A stretch of 64,000 nucleotides of DNA. Origin: Haematococcus lacustris (taxonomy: Eukaryota; Chlorophyta; Chlorophyceae; Chlamydomonadales; Haematococcaceae). The stretch lies in contig JASKMD010000015.1 in NCBI GenBank assembly GCA_030144725.1, positions 8,715,384 to 8,779,383 on the forward strand. Reading direction: 5' to 3'. Below the pieces are notes generated by a model. The model was not told where the DNA came from. It worked only from the letters and a program-made list of their open reading frames with translations, and searched no databases. Positions 1-11,129 of this stretch are shown piece after piece. How positions within the stretch are numbered: the stretch's first letter is position 1; the number at the start of each line of letters is the position of its first letter. A program made the translations under genes and the position numbers.

Positions 1-409
1 GGGGCGTGCGGGAGGCAGCCCGCCGCTGAGCCCACCATCCCTTCTGCCACCCTCTTCCTTAATTCCTCGCTTTGAACTGGCTCCTCGTGTTCCCTACCAC
101 CTACCTCAACTCCCCGCTCCTCTTCCTCGGGCTCCTCCTCCTCGGCCTTTTCCCCCTCCTCCTCGGCCTCTTCTCCGTGCCCCCTACTGGCTACCCACAC
201 TCCCTCTTCCTCCTACACCACAACCCTCTCTTCCCTCTCCACGTTTCCGTGCCCCACTCTTCTGCCTTACTGCGCCCTGCCAGGCCCGCGGTGCTAACTG
301 CCCTCCATGCAGCCCCCTTCCTAAGCAGTCAGCTCAGCCCCTGGGCAGCTCCAAGTCTCCGGGACAGCCTACTCTGGATGTAGAGTCCTCCCCATGCCCA
401 TCCGCACCT
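1..409 (+). pseudogene. 3' end of a Ty3/gypsy gag, decayed and cut by the window edge
   Basis: This stretch precedes the pol reading frame and is Pro/Leu-rich in all plus frames. Around 268-300 one frame reads Y-C-A-L-P-G followed by a Cys, which looks like the remains of a CCHC zinc knuckle (C-x2-C-x4-H-x4-C) with the His lost and a stop just after it. That is the expected end of a nucleocapsid domain. The 5' part of the element lies outside the window. The assignment rests on position and a weak motif. Confidence 0.4.
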
Positions 410-3400
410 GTGTGCAGTGGTACTCCGCGTCACTCCTCGTCGCCTAGCCTGCCAGAGCCCCTAGTCATGTCGTCGCTCTCCGTGGACTCCAAGCCTTTCA
501 TCCTCCATGGTACCTTCTCTGGACACCGTGCTCGTTTCCTGCTAGACAGTGGTGCCACGGGCAACATTGTCAGCAGCCGCTTCTTGCAGCAAGCCGGCCT
601 GCGCATGGCGGGCAAGGCTGCTCCTGGCCGTCTGCTCCTTCCTGGGCCCTCCCCTTCCTACCTTCCCACCTACGAGCTTTCCCACTGCACGGTACACCTC
701 TCTACCTACCATGATCGGGTGCCCTTCGTTATGGCTGATATCAGCAATGCCGACTACGATGTGGTGTTGGGCAAGCCATGGCTCACAGCAAAGAATCCTG
801 ATATCGACTGGCCTCTTGAGCGCATCACTCTCCGCCATGCCGGGGCCGTACACACCCTAGCTGCTCCACCTTCTCCTGCCCCCAACCCCTCAGCCTCCCA
901 GCTGTTGTCACCTGCGCGCTTCCGCAAAGCCGCCCGCAAGGACGCCGTATTCGTGGCAGTTCTCACGGACTCAAGTCCTCCCCTTTCACCCTCTCCAGTT
1001 GTGCCCTCCTCCCACACTTCAACCTCAACCTCCCCGCCACCTGATCAACCACAGTGGCCCCCTTCTCTTCCCCCAAGCGCTACCGCCCTACTATCTGAGC
1101 ACATCGAGGTCTTTCCCAAGGAGCTTCCATCCGTACATGATCTACCACATCGCTCTGTTGATCATGTGATCCAGCTGGAGTCTGGCACCCCTCCCAACCG
1201 CCCTGTCTATCGCATGTCTCAAGAGGAGCTAGACGAGCTCAAGCGGCAGCTGGACGAACTCCTAGCCAAGGGCTACATCAGGCCATCCACGTCACCATTT
1301 GGCTCTGCAGTCCTCTTTGTGCGCAAGAAAGACGGGAGCCTGCGCTTGTGCGTAGACTACCGGGCCCTAAACCAGCTGACCATCAAGAACCGCTATCCCC
1401 TTCCCCGCATTGACGACCTCCTGGACCAGCTGGCTGGTGCTAGAGTCTTTTCCAAGATTGACCTCAAGTCTGGGTACCATCAGATCCGAGTGGCCGAGGC
1501 TGACATCCACAAGACAGCATTCCGTACCCGCTACGGCCACTATGAATACACCGTCATGCCATTTGGCCTGTGCAACGCTCCCGCCACCTTTCAACGCCTC
1601 ATGAATGACATCTTCCGCCCACACTTGGATCAGTTTGTACTAGTCTACCTGGACGACATTCTCATTTACTCCCGGTCTGAGGCTGAGCACCTGGAGCACC
1701 TCCGCACCGTTCTAGGCCTCCTTCGCCAATACCAGCTATATGCCAACCTCTCCAAGTGCGCCTTCTTCCTTCCCTCTATGGACTTCCTGGGTCACATCAT
1801 CTCGGCTGCGGGCATTCACCCTGACCCAGCTAAGATTAGTGCCATGGTTCAATGGCCGGTACCCCGCAATCTCAACGACCTCCGCTCCTTCCTCGGCAGT
1901 GCCAATTACTATCGTCGCCTCATCCACCACCATGCCCACCTCATCCTTCCCCTCACCAACCTCCTCAAGGCCGAGACACCATGGTCATGGGGCCCAGAAC
2001 AACAAGAGGCTTTTGAGCGTGTCAAAGCTGCTCTAGCCAGCAACCCCGTGGTGCGCCCCCCAGACTTCTCCCGGCCTTTTACCGTGAAGACGGATGCGTC
2101 GTTGTATGCCATTGGAGCAGTGCTATCACAACGGGACGACAATGGCGCCGAGTACGTTGTGGCATATGAGTCACGCAAGCTTCAGCCCGCGGAGATCAAC
2201 TACCCTACCCACGATCGCGAGCTACTCGCTGTGGTGCATGCCCTTACTCTTTGGCGTCACTACCTTCTGGGTCGGCCTTTCACCATTGAGACGGACAACT
2301 GCCCGATCACTCACATCATGACCCAACCGCATCTCAGCGCTCGACAACTTCGATGGACCCAACTGTTGGCCCCTTACTCCTTTACTCTGGTGCACAAGGC
2401 TGGCAAGACACACATTGTGCCAGATGCGCTCTCCCGACGGCCTGACTACCAGTTATCAGCCCTCTCCGTTGCCACCCCGGACTCTGCCTTCTTCGCTACC
2501 TATGACCACCATGCCCCACAAGACGCCGCCTATCAAGCAGCTTTCTCTCATACTCTTTCCCACAACCCCTCTGGCCCCTCCTCTTGGCACCTACGAGTCA
2601 TAGATGGGCGCTTATATACAGCTTCTGAGCCCCCCCGCCTCTACGTCCCAGCCTCACCTCTCCGCTCCCAGTTGCTCCATGAGGCGCATGATGCAGTCAC
2701 CTCGGCTCATCTAGGCCGTGCCAAAACCCTTGAACGCTTGCAGCGACACTTCTATTGGCCCCAAATGGAGCAGACAGTGCGCGAATATGTGAGGACCTGC
2801 GACCAGTGCCAACGGAACAAGGCCACCAACCAAGTTCCTCCTGGGCTGCTTCAACCTCTCCCCATTCCCAACCGCAACTGGCAACATGTCAGTATGGATT
2901 TCATCGGCCCCCTTCCTCCTACTTCTCACGGCTACGACATGGTCGTTACAGTTGTGGACAAGTTAAGCAAGATGTTACACCTCATCCCTACCACTGCCAC
3001 TGCCACCGCCCCTGACATCGCCAAGCTTTTCTTCGACCATGTTTTCAAGCACCATGGGCTACCTGAGGCAATTGTCTCTGACAGAGATCCAAAATTTACT
3101 TCGGACTTCTGGACATCCCTCTTTCACCTCACCGGCACTCGCCTACTCATGTCCTCTGCCTACCATCCCCAAACAGACGGGCAATCAGAGCGCGCCAACC
3201 GGACAGTGGAGGATATGCTACGACCATACCTCAACCACTACAAGACAGATTGGGACCAACATCTAGCCGCTGTGGAGTTTGCATACAATAGCTCCACCCA
3301 TGTTGGCACAGGCTTCTCCCCTTTCTACCTCAATTACGGCCATCACCCCCGCACACCTGAGGCTTTGTTGCAGCCCCCCTCCACTCTTGTTCCCAGCCCC

Positions 3401-4204
3401 GCTGCTGACGCCTTTGTCACCACCATGCGCTCCAACATCGACATAGCCAAGGCAGCCCTGCAGCGTGCGGTTGACAAGCAAAAGCAACAGGCGGATAAGC
3501 ACCGCCGTCATCTTGAGTTCAATGTGGGTGATAAGGTGCTCCTCTCTACTGCCACCCTTAACCTCAAGACGCCTAGTAACAGCGCCAAGCTACAACCCCG
3601 CTATGTTGGCCCCTTCAAGGTTCTGACCAAGATATCACCTGTGGCTTACAAGCTGGACCTACCCACCACGATGAGGATCACACCCACCTTCCACATCTCC
3701 AAGCTGCGGCCGTACCTTACCACCAGCTCCTTTCCCGACCGCCATGTTGACCTGCAACCACTACCCCAATTGGAGGACGGTGAGGAGTACTTCACCATTG
3801 AAACCATCTTGGGCCGACGCTGGAACGACTCCCAGCATGCTTTTCAATACCTTGTGAAGTGGAAGGGCTACGACGACTCCTTCAACTCGTGGGAATGGAG
3901 CCCAGCACTGGCCGAACAAGAGGACGTGGCTGCGATGATCAGAGAATACACGGCTCGCCACCACGTACCTCCAGACAAGCCGGTAGACGACGATCCTGCA
4001 TGCCAGATTTGCGCAAGCCGCGCTAGCCACCCTCCCATGTTACTTTGCGACAAGTGTGACCAAGGTTATCACATCACCTGCCTCACTCCACCTTTACGCA
4101 GTGTTCCTAAAGGAGCATGGCTATGTCATGAGTGCAGGCGGAACAGTGTACGGAGGTCACGACGGTTAAATGTTTCGGGGCGCAACATTTCAGGGAGGGG
4201 GTGA
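410..4204 (+). CDS. pol: Ty3/gypsy chromovirus Pol polyprotein with C-terminal chromodomain and PHD finger
   Basis: An open frame of about 1264 codons encodes a complete Pol. In order: a retropepsin-type aspartic protease (LLDSGAT near residue 45); reverse transcriptase with the YLDD box near residue 412; RNase H beginning at KTDAS near residue 562; integrase with an H-H-C-C zinc-binding region (HLGRAKTLE through CDQCQ) and a DDE core ([22 protein letters not shown]); a chromodomain near residues 1126-1165 ([17 protein letters not shown]); and a PHD finger near residues 1194-1243 ([23 protein letters not shown]). The first codon of the open frame is not a credible start; pol is probably made as a Gag-Pol fusion or by frameshifting. 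The frame has no internal stop, so the copy may be young. The stop codon TGA is also the first three bases of the LTR. A PHD finger after the chromodomain is unusual for chromoviruses. Confidence 0.93.
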   Translation: MCSGTPRHSSSPSLPEPLVMSSLSVDSKPFILHGTFSGHRARFLLDSGATGNIVSSRFLQQAGLRMAGKAAPGRLLLPGPSPSYLPTYELSHCTVHLSTYHDRVPFVMADISNADYDVVLGKPWLTAKNPDIDWPLERITLRHAGAVHTLAAPPSPAPNPSASQLLSPARFRKAARKDAVFVAVLTDSSPPLSPSPVVPSSHTSTSTSPPPDQPQWPPSLPPSATALLSEHIEVFPKELPSVHDLPHRSVDHVIQLESGTPPNRPVYRMSQEELDELKRQLDELLAKGYIRPSTSPFGSAVLFVRKKDGSLRLCVDYRALNQLTIKNRYPLPRIDDLLDQLAGARVFSKIDLKSGYHQIRVAEADIHKTAFRTRYGHYEYTVMPFGLCNAPATFQRLMNDIFRPHLDQFVLVYLDDILIYSRSEAEHLEHLRTVLGLLRQYQLYANLSKCAFFLPSMDFLGHIISAAGIHPDPAKISAMVQWPVPRNLNDLRSFLGSANYYRRLIHHHAHLILPLTNLLKAETPWSWGPEQQEAFERVKAALASNPVVRPPDFSRPFTVKTDASLYAIGAVLSQRDDNGAEYVVAYESRKLQPAEINYPTHDRELLAVVHALTLWRHYLLGRPFTIETDNCPITHIMTQPHLSARQLRWTQLLAPYSFTLVHKAGKTHIVPDALSRRPDYQLSALSVATPDSAFFATYDHHAPQDAAYQAAFSHTLSHNPSGPSSWHLRVIDGRLYTASEPPRLYVPASPLRSQLLHEAHDAVTSAHLGRAKTLERLQRHFYWPQMEQTVREYVRTCDQCQRNKATNQVPPGLLQPLPIPNRNWQHVSMDFIGPLPPTSHGYDMVVTVVDKLSKMLHLIPTTATATAPDIAKLFFDHVFKHHGLPEAIVSDRDPKFTSDFWTSLFHLTGTRLLMSSAYHPQTDGQSERANRTVEDMLRPYLNHYKTDWDQHLAAVEFAYNSSTHVGTGFSPFYLNYGHHPRTPEALLQPPSTLVPSPAADAFVTTMRSNIDIAKAALQRAVDKQKQQADKHRRHLEFNVGDKVLLSTATLNLKTPSNSAKLQPRYVGPFKVLTKISPVAYKLDLPTTMRITPTFHISKLRPYLTTSSFPDRHVDLQPLPQLEDGEEYFTIETILGRRWNDSQHAFQYLVKWKGYDDSFNSWEWSPALAEQEDVAAMIREYTARHHVPPDKPVDDDPACQICASRASHPPMLLCDKCDQGYHITCLTPPLRSVPKGAWLCHECRRNSVRRSRRLNVSGRNISGRG

Positions 4205-4432
4205 ATGCAACGGTTTGCATGCATGCTTATCCATGCAGCCCGGCAGCGGTGGTCTTTTTACATGTCATGCACGGTTTAGATATCATCTGTTTTCTGCATG
4301 GAACCTTCTAGATATGTGAGACGGTGTGAGCTACCCTGTTTTAAGCACAGAACAGTTGTTTATGGACATTCCGTGTAAGACGCAAGTGCGTGTCACCGCT
4401 CTCCCGGATTCCTGTGGCTTCTCCCCGTTACA
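4202..4432 (+). repeat. LTR of the Ty3/gypsy element
   Basis: The boundaries are inferred. A purine run (gggaggggg, ending at 4201) is a typical polypurine tract, the next bases are TG, and the segment ends TTACA at 4432 (TG...CA). It is followed by TTT and TGGTGCCC from 4436, which is where a tRNA primer-binding site starting TGG is expected. Length is about 231 bp. Because gag begins again downstream, this LTR can serve as the 3' LTR of the left copy and the 5' LTR of the right copy. The second LTR of neither copy is in the window, so identity between LTRs cannot be checked. Confidence 0.7.
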
Positions 4433-4487
4433 TTTTGGTGCCCTCAATCGGGAACAAACCGCCTTTACTACGGAGACTAGAGACTTG

Positions 4488-4977
4488 ATGGAGGAACTAT
4501 CGCCCATTGCGTATCAAGTCTCCGAGCTCATGCGCCAAGTCGGCGAGCTCACTCTTCTGACCGGCAGCCTGCGGCAGCAATTCGAGCACTTTGTCACAAC
4601 GCAGCCCGTTGCTACCCCCGCTTCTACACCTCTAGAACCTTCTGGACAATCCGCCCCTCCCGCCCCTCCCGCAGCCACCTCCGTTCCGCTGCCTTTTCGG
4701 CCCCCTCCACCACCGTCCTTCTGTGGGACCCCCAACGCGGATGCGGGTCAATGGCTGTGGCGCATCGACAACCATTTCGACCTTTTCGCCATGCCTGCCC
4801 AACAACGGCTGTTGGCTGTTGCTTCCTACCTCGACGGCGCTGCCCTCACCTGGTACCGCAGCCTGCTGTCATTCAAGAGCGAGGTCCCCCTTAAACTCAA
4901 CGATCTATCGTTCTATCGGAGCGGATTGTCCATCCGATGCATAAAAGACCCTCGCGTCGGCCTTATTTATCGTGAGT
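4488..4977 (+). pseudogene. gag: Gag (5' part) of a second, tandem Ty3/gypsy copy, truncated
   Basis: The frame from the ATG at 4488 encodes an N-terminal helical region, a Pro/Ala-rich linker and then a Ty3-type Gag core (AGQWLWRIDNHFDLF and LAVASYLDGAALTWYRSL). It lies 55 bp after the LTR, as expected for gag. The Gag similarity stops near 4960-4977, where the sequence switches to the inverted copy of the transposase-like gene. The capsid C-terminus, zinc knuckle and pol are missing, so this copy was destroyed by a later insertion or rearrangement. Confidence 0.75.
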
Positions 4978-5755
4978 GGTGTGTGTGTGCAAAACCTGCT
5001 GGAACATCAAGCTCATGCTGACAGTCCTGGCACAGCATAAAGCCGACCTTGCACTTGAGTTGTTTGGCCCAGCCCCTGGCACTGCAGCACCCCTGCCCGC
5101 TGCCCCCGGGGCTGGCACCGCAGCCCCCCCCCCTTGGGGCCCTAGGGGCTGCTGGGGAGGATGGGGATGGAGTCACAGCACACTTGCTAGCTGCCGACTC
5201 ACCTTTTGTGGACCCCAACGGCGGGGTTGAGCACCCCCACCCTCACCACCACCTCCCAGTCCCTCCTCCTGTCCTGGCTGCCTTCCCCACCCAATTGAGT
5301 GCCACCACTGTTCGTGGTCTTTACATGTGTTCCTGCGGACCTGATGCACCCCACCAAGCACGTTGCTGTCACCGCACGTGTTCTGACTGCAAGGACAAGT
5401 GCATGAAGCTGAAGCCAGGTGTGGATGGGTCTATCATGCTCTTTGTCAAGCAATACGCACCAGTCAAGCAGAAGGAAGGGCCAGCAAGGATTGAGTTGCA
5501 GCAATTCAGGTTGAGCCTGCGTGAGGTAGTGGACAAGCTAAACGAGCAGATGCCTAGCTACATTTGGCACCACTTTGTAGCTCATCATCAGCTAGTTGTG
5601 TTCCGGCGGCAGCAGCAGGCAGTGTAGGAGAAGGGTGATCATGGGAGGGTGGTCATCTCGTGTGATTGGTCTGAGCGCCTGATCGTAGAGCGGCCCACAG
5701 AGATTCAGTCTGATCACTAGCACCATCACAATGTGGGCATCTTTGTAGCATGTGC
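4978..5755 (+). repeat. Left arm of a 778-bp inverted repeat (partial, inverted copy of the transposase-like gene)
   Basis: The segment is the near-identical reverse complement of 6408-7184. It encodes, on the plus strand, the same Cys-rich middle region as the minus-strand gene, including GLYMCSCGPDAPHQARCC and CSDCKDKCMKLKPGVDGS. This arm is frameshifted in a poly-C run near 5128 and shares the same in-frame TAG (about 5625) as the other arm. It abuts the 3' end of the minus-strand copy at 5756, so the two arms and a 652-bp centre form a fold-back structure. Confidence 0.85.
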
Positions 5756-6292
5756 TGCCCATGTGCCTCACACACGCACGTGCAGTCTCAAACTACATGG
5801 GCGCAACCCCATCTGCAGAGAAGAACATTGCATGCATGGCCCACGCCCCAGAGATGGTGCGCAACAGCCTGTGGGCATAAGGGTCAGGCTCAGCACACTG
5901 TTCAACCTCCTCATCCTTCATCACCAAACACCACCGTCGCTGCACGCTTCCCCTAGTCTGATGCGCAACACTGGCAGCTAGCTGTGCAGCAGGCACCTCG
6001 CACTCTACATTATGCTCACCTGCCAACTGCTGAGCCTTGCACTCTGCACTAAGACCTGGATGATCAGCCAAGACTCTGGCTGCCATGCTGTGCTTGAATA
6101 CCCCACCCTTGGAGTCATGGCGGCCCTTGGAATGAGAAGTGGCCCCATACGACCACCACACTGACACCCTGTACCTCATGGCCATGCGCCGGTGCAGCTG
6201 CAATGCCGGTGTGCCCTTGAACTGGGTTGCGCACCCATATGACCACATGCACAGCTGCTTCATGACCATGCACCGCTCACCATGTAGATAAC

Positions 6293-6314
6293 CCTAACCC
6301 TAACCCTAACCCAA
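6293..6314. repeat. Interstitial telomere-type repeat (CCCTAA)n
   Basis: About three and a half CCCTAA units lie inside the transposase-like gene exactly where its frame breaks. On the coding strand they read Val-Arg repeats followed by a stop. The unit is the TTAGGG type, not the TTTTAGGG type of Chlamydomonas reinhardtii. Confidence 0.8.
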
Positions 6315-6407
6315 GCTGCTTGTGTCACAACAGAATACTGATCCTTCCCATCTGTCAAGACATACACAGTCTCCTCCCGATACTCATCTCTGTCATTCCT
6401 AAAGTAT

Positions 6408-7184
6408 GCACATGCTTCAAAGATGCCCACATTGTGATGGTGCCAGTGATCAGACTGAATCTCTGTGGGCCGCTCTACGATCAGGCGCTCAGACCAATCA
6501 CACGAGATGACCACCCTCCCATGATCACCCTTCTCCTACACTGCCTGCTGCTGCCGCCGGAACACAACTAGCTGATGATGAGCTACAAAATGGTGCCAAA
6601 TGTAGCTAGGCATCTGCTCGTTTAGCTTGTCCACTACCTCACGCAGACTCAACCTGAATTGCTGCAACTCAATCCTTGCTGGCCCTTCCTTCTGCTTGAC
6701 TGGTGCGTATTGCTTGACAAAGAGCATGATAGACCCATCCACACCTGGCTTCAGCTTCATGCACTTGTCCTTGCAGTCAGAACACGTGCGGTGACAGCAA
6801 CGTGCTTGGTGGGGTGCATCAGGTCCGCAGGAACACATGTAGAGGCCACGAATAGTGGTGGCACTCAATTGGGTGGGGAAGGCAGCCAGGACAGGAGGAG
6901 GGACTGGGAGGTGGTGGTGAGGGTGGGGGTGCTCAAACTCGCCGTTGGGGTCCACAACAGGTGAGTCGGCAGCTAGCAAGTGTGCTGTGACTCCATCCCC
7001 ATCCTCCCCAGCAGCCCCTAGGGCCCCAGGGGGGGGGGCTGCGGTGCTAGCCCCGGGGGCAGCGGGCAGGGGTGCTATAGCGCCAGGGGCTGGGCCAGGC
7101 AACTCAAGTGCAAGGCCGGCTTTATGCTGTGCCAGGACTGTCAGCATGAGCTTGATGTTCCAGCAGGTTTTGCACACACACACC
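6408..7184 (-). repeat. Right arm of the 778-bp inverted repeat
   Basis: This is the counterpart of 4978-5755. In this arm the Pro/Ala-rich linker stays in frame, so this is the better preserved, probably original copy. The shared similarity ends at ggtgtgtgtgtgc on one side (7184) and at gcatgtgc on the other (6408). Confidence 0.85.
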
Positions 7185-7549
7185 TGCCATTGAGCAGCTG
7201 AGAGACGCGCAATCCAGGGCGGCATGAGGGCCATGAAGGTGTGGCGAGAGACGGCGGGCTGCCCAGCAGCTGCCTGCTCTTGCATGTACATGCGATACAG
7301 GTCGGGGACCGAGCAGTCTGTAAAACGCTTAGTCTCAGTCACAGTGTTGGTTGGCTCCTCCTTCCTACGCACATGGCAACACTACAATTGGCCACCCTTA
7401 CACACAACAATTGGCCACCCTTACTCTCACCCCATGTCCCCATGCCATCGATGGTGGGTGCCCTGCACATGGGTCACAGCAGGTCACAGCAGGTCAGTAG
7501 CACATGGGGCACAGTAGGTCACAACATGTCACATCACGTCACAGCAGGT

Positions 7550-8140
7550 CAAGCTCTCACCTCATGCATGCGTCCATGTGCTGACGCAACAGTAGCTCGC
7601 TGCGCTCCAGCCCCGTCTTGCCGTTCTGCAGCTGCTCAAGGGCGTGAGCCAGCTGCTGTTGGGCACTCTGCAGACGCTGAAGGTCCAGGGCCAGCAGCTG
7701 TTGGGCACCATGTTGTTGCTGCTGGTCTAGGGTGATCTGTTGCTGGGCACGCTGCAGCAGCTGCTAGTCCACAGCCAGTTGGTGCTGGGCACCCTGCAGC
7801 TGCTGCTGATGCAGGCTTAACTGGTGCTGGGCATCCTGCAGTTGCTGTTGGTCCAGGGTGATCTGGTGCTGGCACCATGCAGTTGGTGCTGGGCACCATG
7901 CAGCTGCTGCTGGTCCAAGGCAACAGGTGCTGGGCACCCTGCAGCTGCTCCTGATCCAGGGTCAGCTGCCGCTTGGTACCCTGCAACTGTTGCTGGTCCA
8001 GAGCTAGCTGTTGCTGGTTCAGAGCTAGATGCTGTTGGGCACCCAGCAGCTGCTGCTAGTCAAGAGCGAGTTGGTGTTGGGCACCTTGCAACTGCTTCTG
8101 GTCCATGATGAGCTGTTGCAAGGCGCTCCAGCCAAGGCAG
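7550..8140 (-). repeat. Coding-type tandem repeat, about 42 bp, probable coiled coil upstream of the transposase-like gene
   Basis: About a dozen imperfect units contain ctgctg, gtcca and gggcaccctgcag. On the minus strand the best frame reads repeats like LQGAQHQLALDQ, i.e. 14 residues or two heptads, typical of a coiled coil. Stops and frame changes break it (LALD is followed by a stop, for instance). It lies upstream of, and on the same strand as, the transposase-like gene and may be its 5' exon. Bases 7373-7549 hold two copies of a 17-bp unit (taagggtggccaattgt, near 7392-7425). Confidence 0.5.
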
Positions 8141-9505
8141 GTGCGTGGGCGCTTCCGGCCCCATGTGTTGGCATCCCTACTTGACTGTTGTGGTGTTGCA
8201 AGGGCTATTTGAAGGGCCGGCAGCTCGGTAGGGCTCTGCAGGGTGTAGGATGGAGGAGGAGGATGTAAAGGTATAGGTTCCCGCCACAATGGGGGTTCCC
8301 GCCACAATGGAGGTTTCCGCCACTGCCAATGCAACTACTTACCCGCTTTGCACGTATCGCTGTCGCCTGTGCCAGGCCAGCGCGGCGTCGGGGTCCAGGC
8401 GGGCCCATCGCAAATTTCGGCTTAGAATTCGCGCAGAGTGCGAGAAATGTAGCGATGTGGGCGCCTAGCGACTACACAAGGTCAAACCTGTCGGGGATAC
8501 CTCCCAGGACGCCGCCAGACGCCGCCAATCGCCCCCTGTGATGAGCTCGCCCCATGCCACATTCACCCTCTGTCACATGTTGTCATTGTATGTACCACAC
8601 AAGGTGATGGAGCATGTCTTGCACCGCATCCCGAAATATAGACCCGCCCAGCTATCAGTGAAAGGTGGAAGCACGTGGAAAGGACCACTGACCGAAAAGT
8701 TTAAGGACTTGAACGAAGCCCAAAAATGATGGGGTCTGGGCTTCAGCAAATTGCACGGTAGCGAAACAAAGTCAACGAACGGTGCTGCTAACACCTCATG
8801 GAGATGCTCTGCTTGCTTGGAGGCAGGGTTAGGCAGGTCTCGGGCCAGGTGTCAGGAAGGGCCCGGGCCATGAGGGGTCCCGACCCAACCCAGGGAATCT
8901 TGCGCTTCGCCCTGCGACCCACGTACGGTCGCACCCCGTTGAGCCCCAGGCTGCAGCGAGCGACCATGTTCACAGTCCGCGGGAATGGCGGGCGGAGTGA
9001 TCTGGGAAGCTTCAGTCTTAAACGCGAGTTTTAGCGCGCGTGACTTACCGCGATAGCCTTAGCTACCCTTCATTAGCGCGTGGTGTGAGCGGCAGGCCTG
9101 GCACGGATTGGCGGGACCAACGGCCGGGGTGACCTTCAGCACTAAGCAATACATGTGTGCACCCAGCAATAACAGCGTGTGACCTACGCAGGTCAGGACA
9201 GACAAGAGGAGGGTCACTCTCACTCCCAGCCACGCACCTTTGACAAGCCGGGGAGGCTACTGCACCCAGGGCGTTGGGTACTCGTGGCATGCCCAGCTGC
9301 TATGCCGCACCCCTCCCCTCAGGGTGGTCAGGCCAGTGGTGACACACTAGGCTTGAAGGCAGGAGGCTAGTGGCAGGTGAGGCGTAGTTGCTAGCTCGTG
9401 AATGGCCAAAGTAAGTTGGAGGTTGAAACAGAGGGGGGCAGCCCTGTATTTTGCCTCTGCGCGAGCTCAGGTTTGCCCCGACATCTTTGTTGTAATGGCT
9501 GCAGC
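8141..9505. other. No recognisable gene
   Basis: I see no recognisable gene in this stretch. There is a short direct repeat (cccgccacaatgg) at 8280-8315. Two short plus-strand frames (8329-8541 and 8538-8729) have no recognisable motif. Confidence 0.4.
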
Positions 9506-10543
9506 ATGCGCCAGCCAGGGGCAAACACCGACATGGCGCCATCCGTTCAAGACCTCGTGCCGCATGATAAGCGCGGCGCAGAGCTGCTACTCGCCTTCGA
9601 GGACTGCCTGGCCGCTCACAAGTACCGCGTGTTCGGAGGTCCGCTGCCAACCCTCCCTCGCTCCACTTGCAGCCCTGCGCGCAGTAGAGGAGAATTGTAT
9701 GCACCGGCTCAGGCTACAGTTGCTCTGCAGCCTGCCAGCAGGGCGCGCAGCTTGGCTCAGTGGTCCACCGCACCTCACGCGCTGCGCCCCTCAGCCCCCC
9801 TGTGCCTGTTTGCCTGCAGTAACCTGGGCGCTGACCATCCCCTGGTCCTACCGCTCCAAGTCCCTGGCGCCACTGAGCCTGGGCTCTGCCCTGGCAGTGC
9901 TGCCTGACATCTTGTACGGTGAGGAAGGGTGCACCAGTCAGCCCACCCCAGCCACACCCCTCCTAGGCTTAGGGCCAGTAATCCTTCAGCTCGTACTGAC
10001 AAACAACCTTCATCATTGGGTGTGCATCAAGGGAGGAGAGTAGCCTCAGGGCATGCTAAAGGCAGGGCAGCACTCGTTAGAGGGATGGCCTCGACGGGAC
10101 AAACATAGTATAGCGCGAACTAAGACTGCCTAAGTCAAGTACTCCTAGAAACTCTGATAGTCTGACTGACCTCAACCTCCTTACTCCAACACATGCCCTT
10201 GCTGCCCACCCTTCTTCACTGCTGGTGCACTGCGGTGCACCTGGGGTGGGCGGGAGGGAGTGCTGGCTGAGCACCCCATTCATGCGCTGCGGGCCTCACC
10301 TGTCCCTCACCGCTCACTGCAGGCAGCCAGCCCCTGCAGCCCCTGCTGGACCTGCCGCCTGCCTGCCTGCCCCGCTTGCAGCCAACTGGTGCTGCCAGAC
10401 GCAAGCCGAAACTCTCAAGGCCTACACGGACAGCTACCATCAGCACCAGAGGGCCGCTGGCAGTGAGGAGCCGTTCAGGCCCAACAGGCGATGATGGCTG
10501 CGGCAGCAACCGGTGGGGCCGGCAGCGCCTGACCCAGCCATGA
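9506..10543 (+). CDS. Small three-exon protein of unknown function, possible membrane segment
   Basis: Proposed exons are 9506-9638, 9820-9918 and 10323-10543. Introns have GT-AG ends (the donor gtccgc of intron 1 is weak) and the phases close to 151 codons. Exon 1 encodes an acidic N-terminus with KRGAELLLAFEDCLAAHKY. Exon 2 encodes WALTIPWSYRSKSLAPL followed by a short hydrophobic stretch (SLGSALAVLPDILYG), which could be one membrane segment. Exon 3 is basic and low in information. I do not recognise the family. Exons 1-2 look convincingly coding; exon 3 is less certain. Confidence 0.45.
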
Positions 10544-11129
10544 CACCCACAGCCGTGGCTCAGCCTCCTCTGCTGCGCATGCTGCCGGCTCTGCTGCAGC
10601 CTCAATCTGTGGGCACCTGCAGCAGCCAGTGAGGCCCTGTAGGGACTGCTGCAGTCCATGTGCAGTGGCAGCAGCCAGGGAGGTCAGGGAGGCCAGCCAG
10701 GGAGGTGGGGGACAGGTTGCCTCCATGGTTGCCTGAGTCGAGCTGAGTTTAAAGCCCCAAGACTCCCACCTGTATCAGGGCAGGCGCTACATGCCCATTG
10801 CAAGGCTGGCCCCTGGACCCTCTCCTTGCACTCACCTCCTCCCCCTGGACTCGATGGCGAGGGTGAGCCCGCACTTCATCAAGCAGAGGGCTCCGCGGGG
10901 CTTGCTGGGCATGATGAAGGCCATGTGCCGGCTAGAGGGTGGGGCAGGGCTGTGCAGGGGAGCTGTGGGGTCTTGCAGGGTGGTGCTGCCTGTGCCGATG
11001 AGGCAGAGGGGGATGGCGGCGGTCGCCTGGCCTGTTCGATCGCCATGCCCACCTGAGCTGGCCACTAGCAGCTTGCGCCGGACTGGTCAGCAGTAGGCTC
11101 AGCTGACCCAGGTATCACCATGAAGATGC
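10544..11129. other. No recognisable gene
   Basis: The stretch is GC-rich with short frames on both strands and no recognisable motif. It ends where the Fanzor-like relic begins. Confidence 0.35.

Larger units (their letters stand above)
5756..7372 (-). pseudogene. Transposase-like mobile-element gene, broken
   Basis: Read leftwards from about 7372, the gene encodes a Cys-rich region (VCVCKTCWN near the start, then GLYMCSCGPDAPHQARCC), a Gln-rich stretch ending QQQAV, a TAG at 6536-6538, then in the same frame ISCDWSERLIVERPTEIQSDHW, and after a frameshift SYGCATQFKG and YGATSHSKGRHDSKGGVFKH. From memory, a D-x-x-E block, then a D/Y-G-C-A-x-Q-F-K block and a G-K-G-x-x-D-x-x-G-G block occur in an uncharacterised family of mobile-element proteins of algae and cnidarians. 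I cannot name it securely. Damage includes one in-frame stop, a frame change at a telomere-like repeat (6293-6314), and a Tyr where Asp is expected before GCA. The 5' part continues at 7550-8140. Confidence 0.6.
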
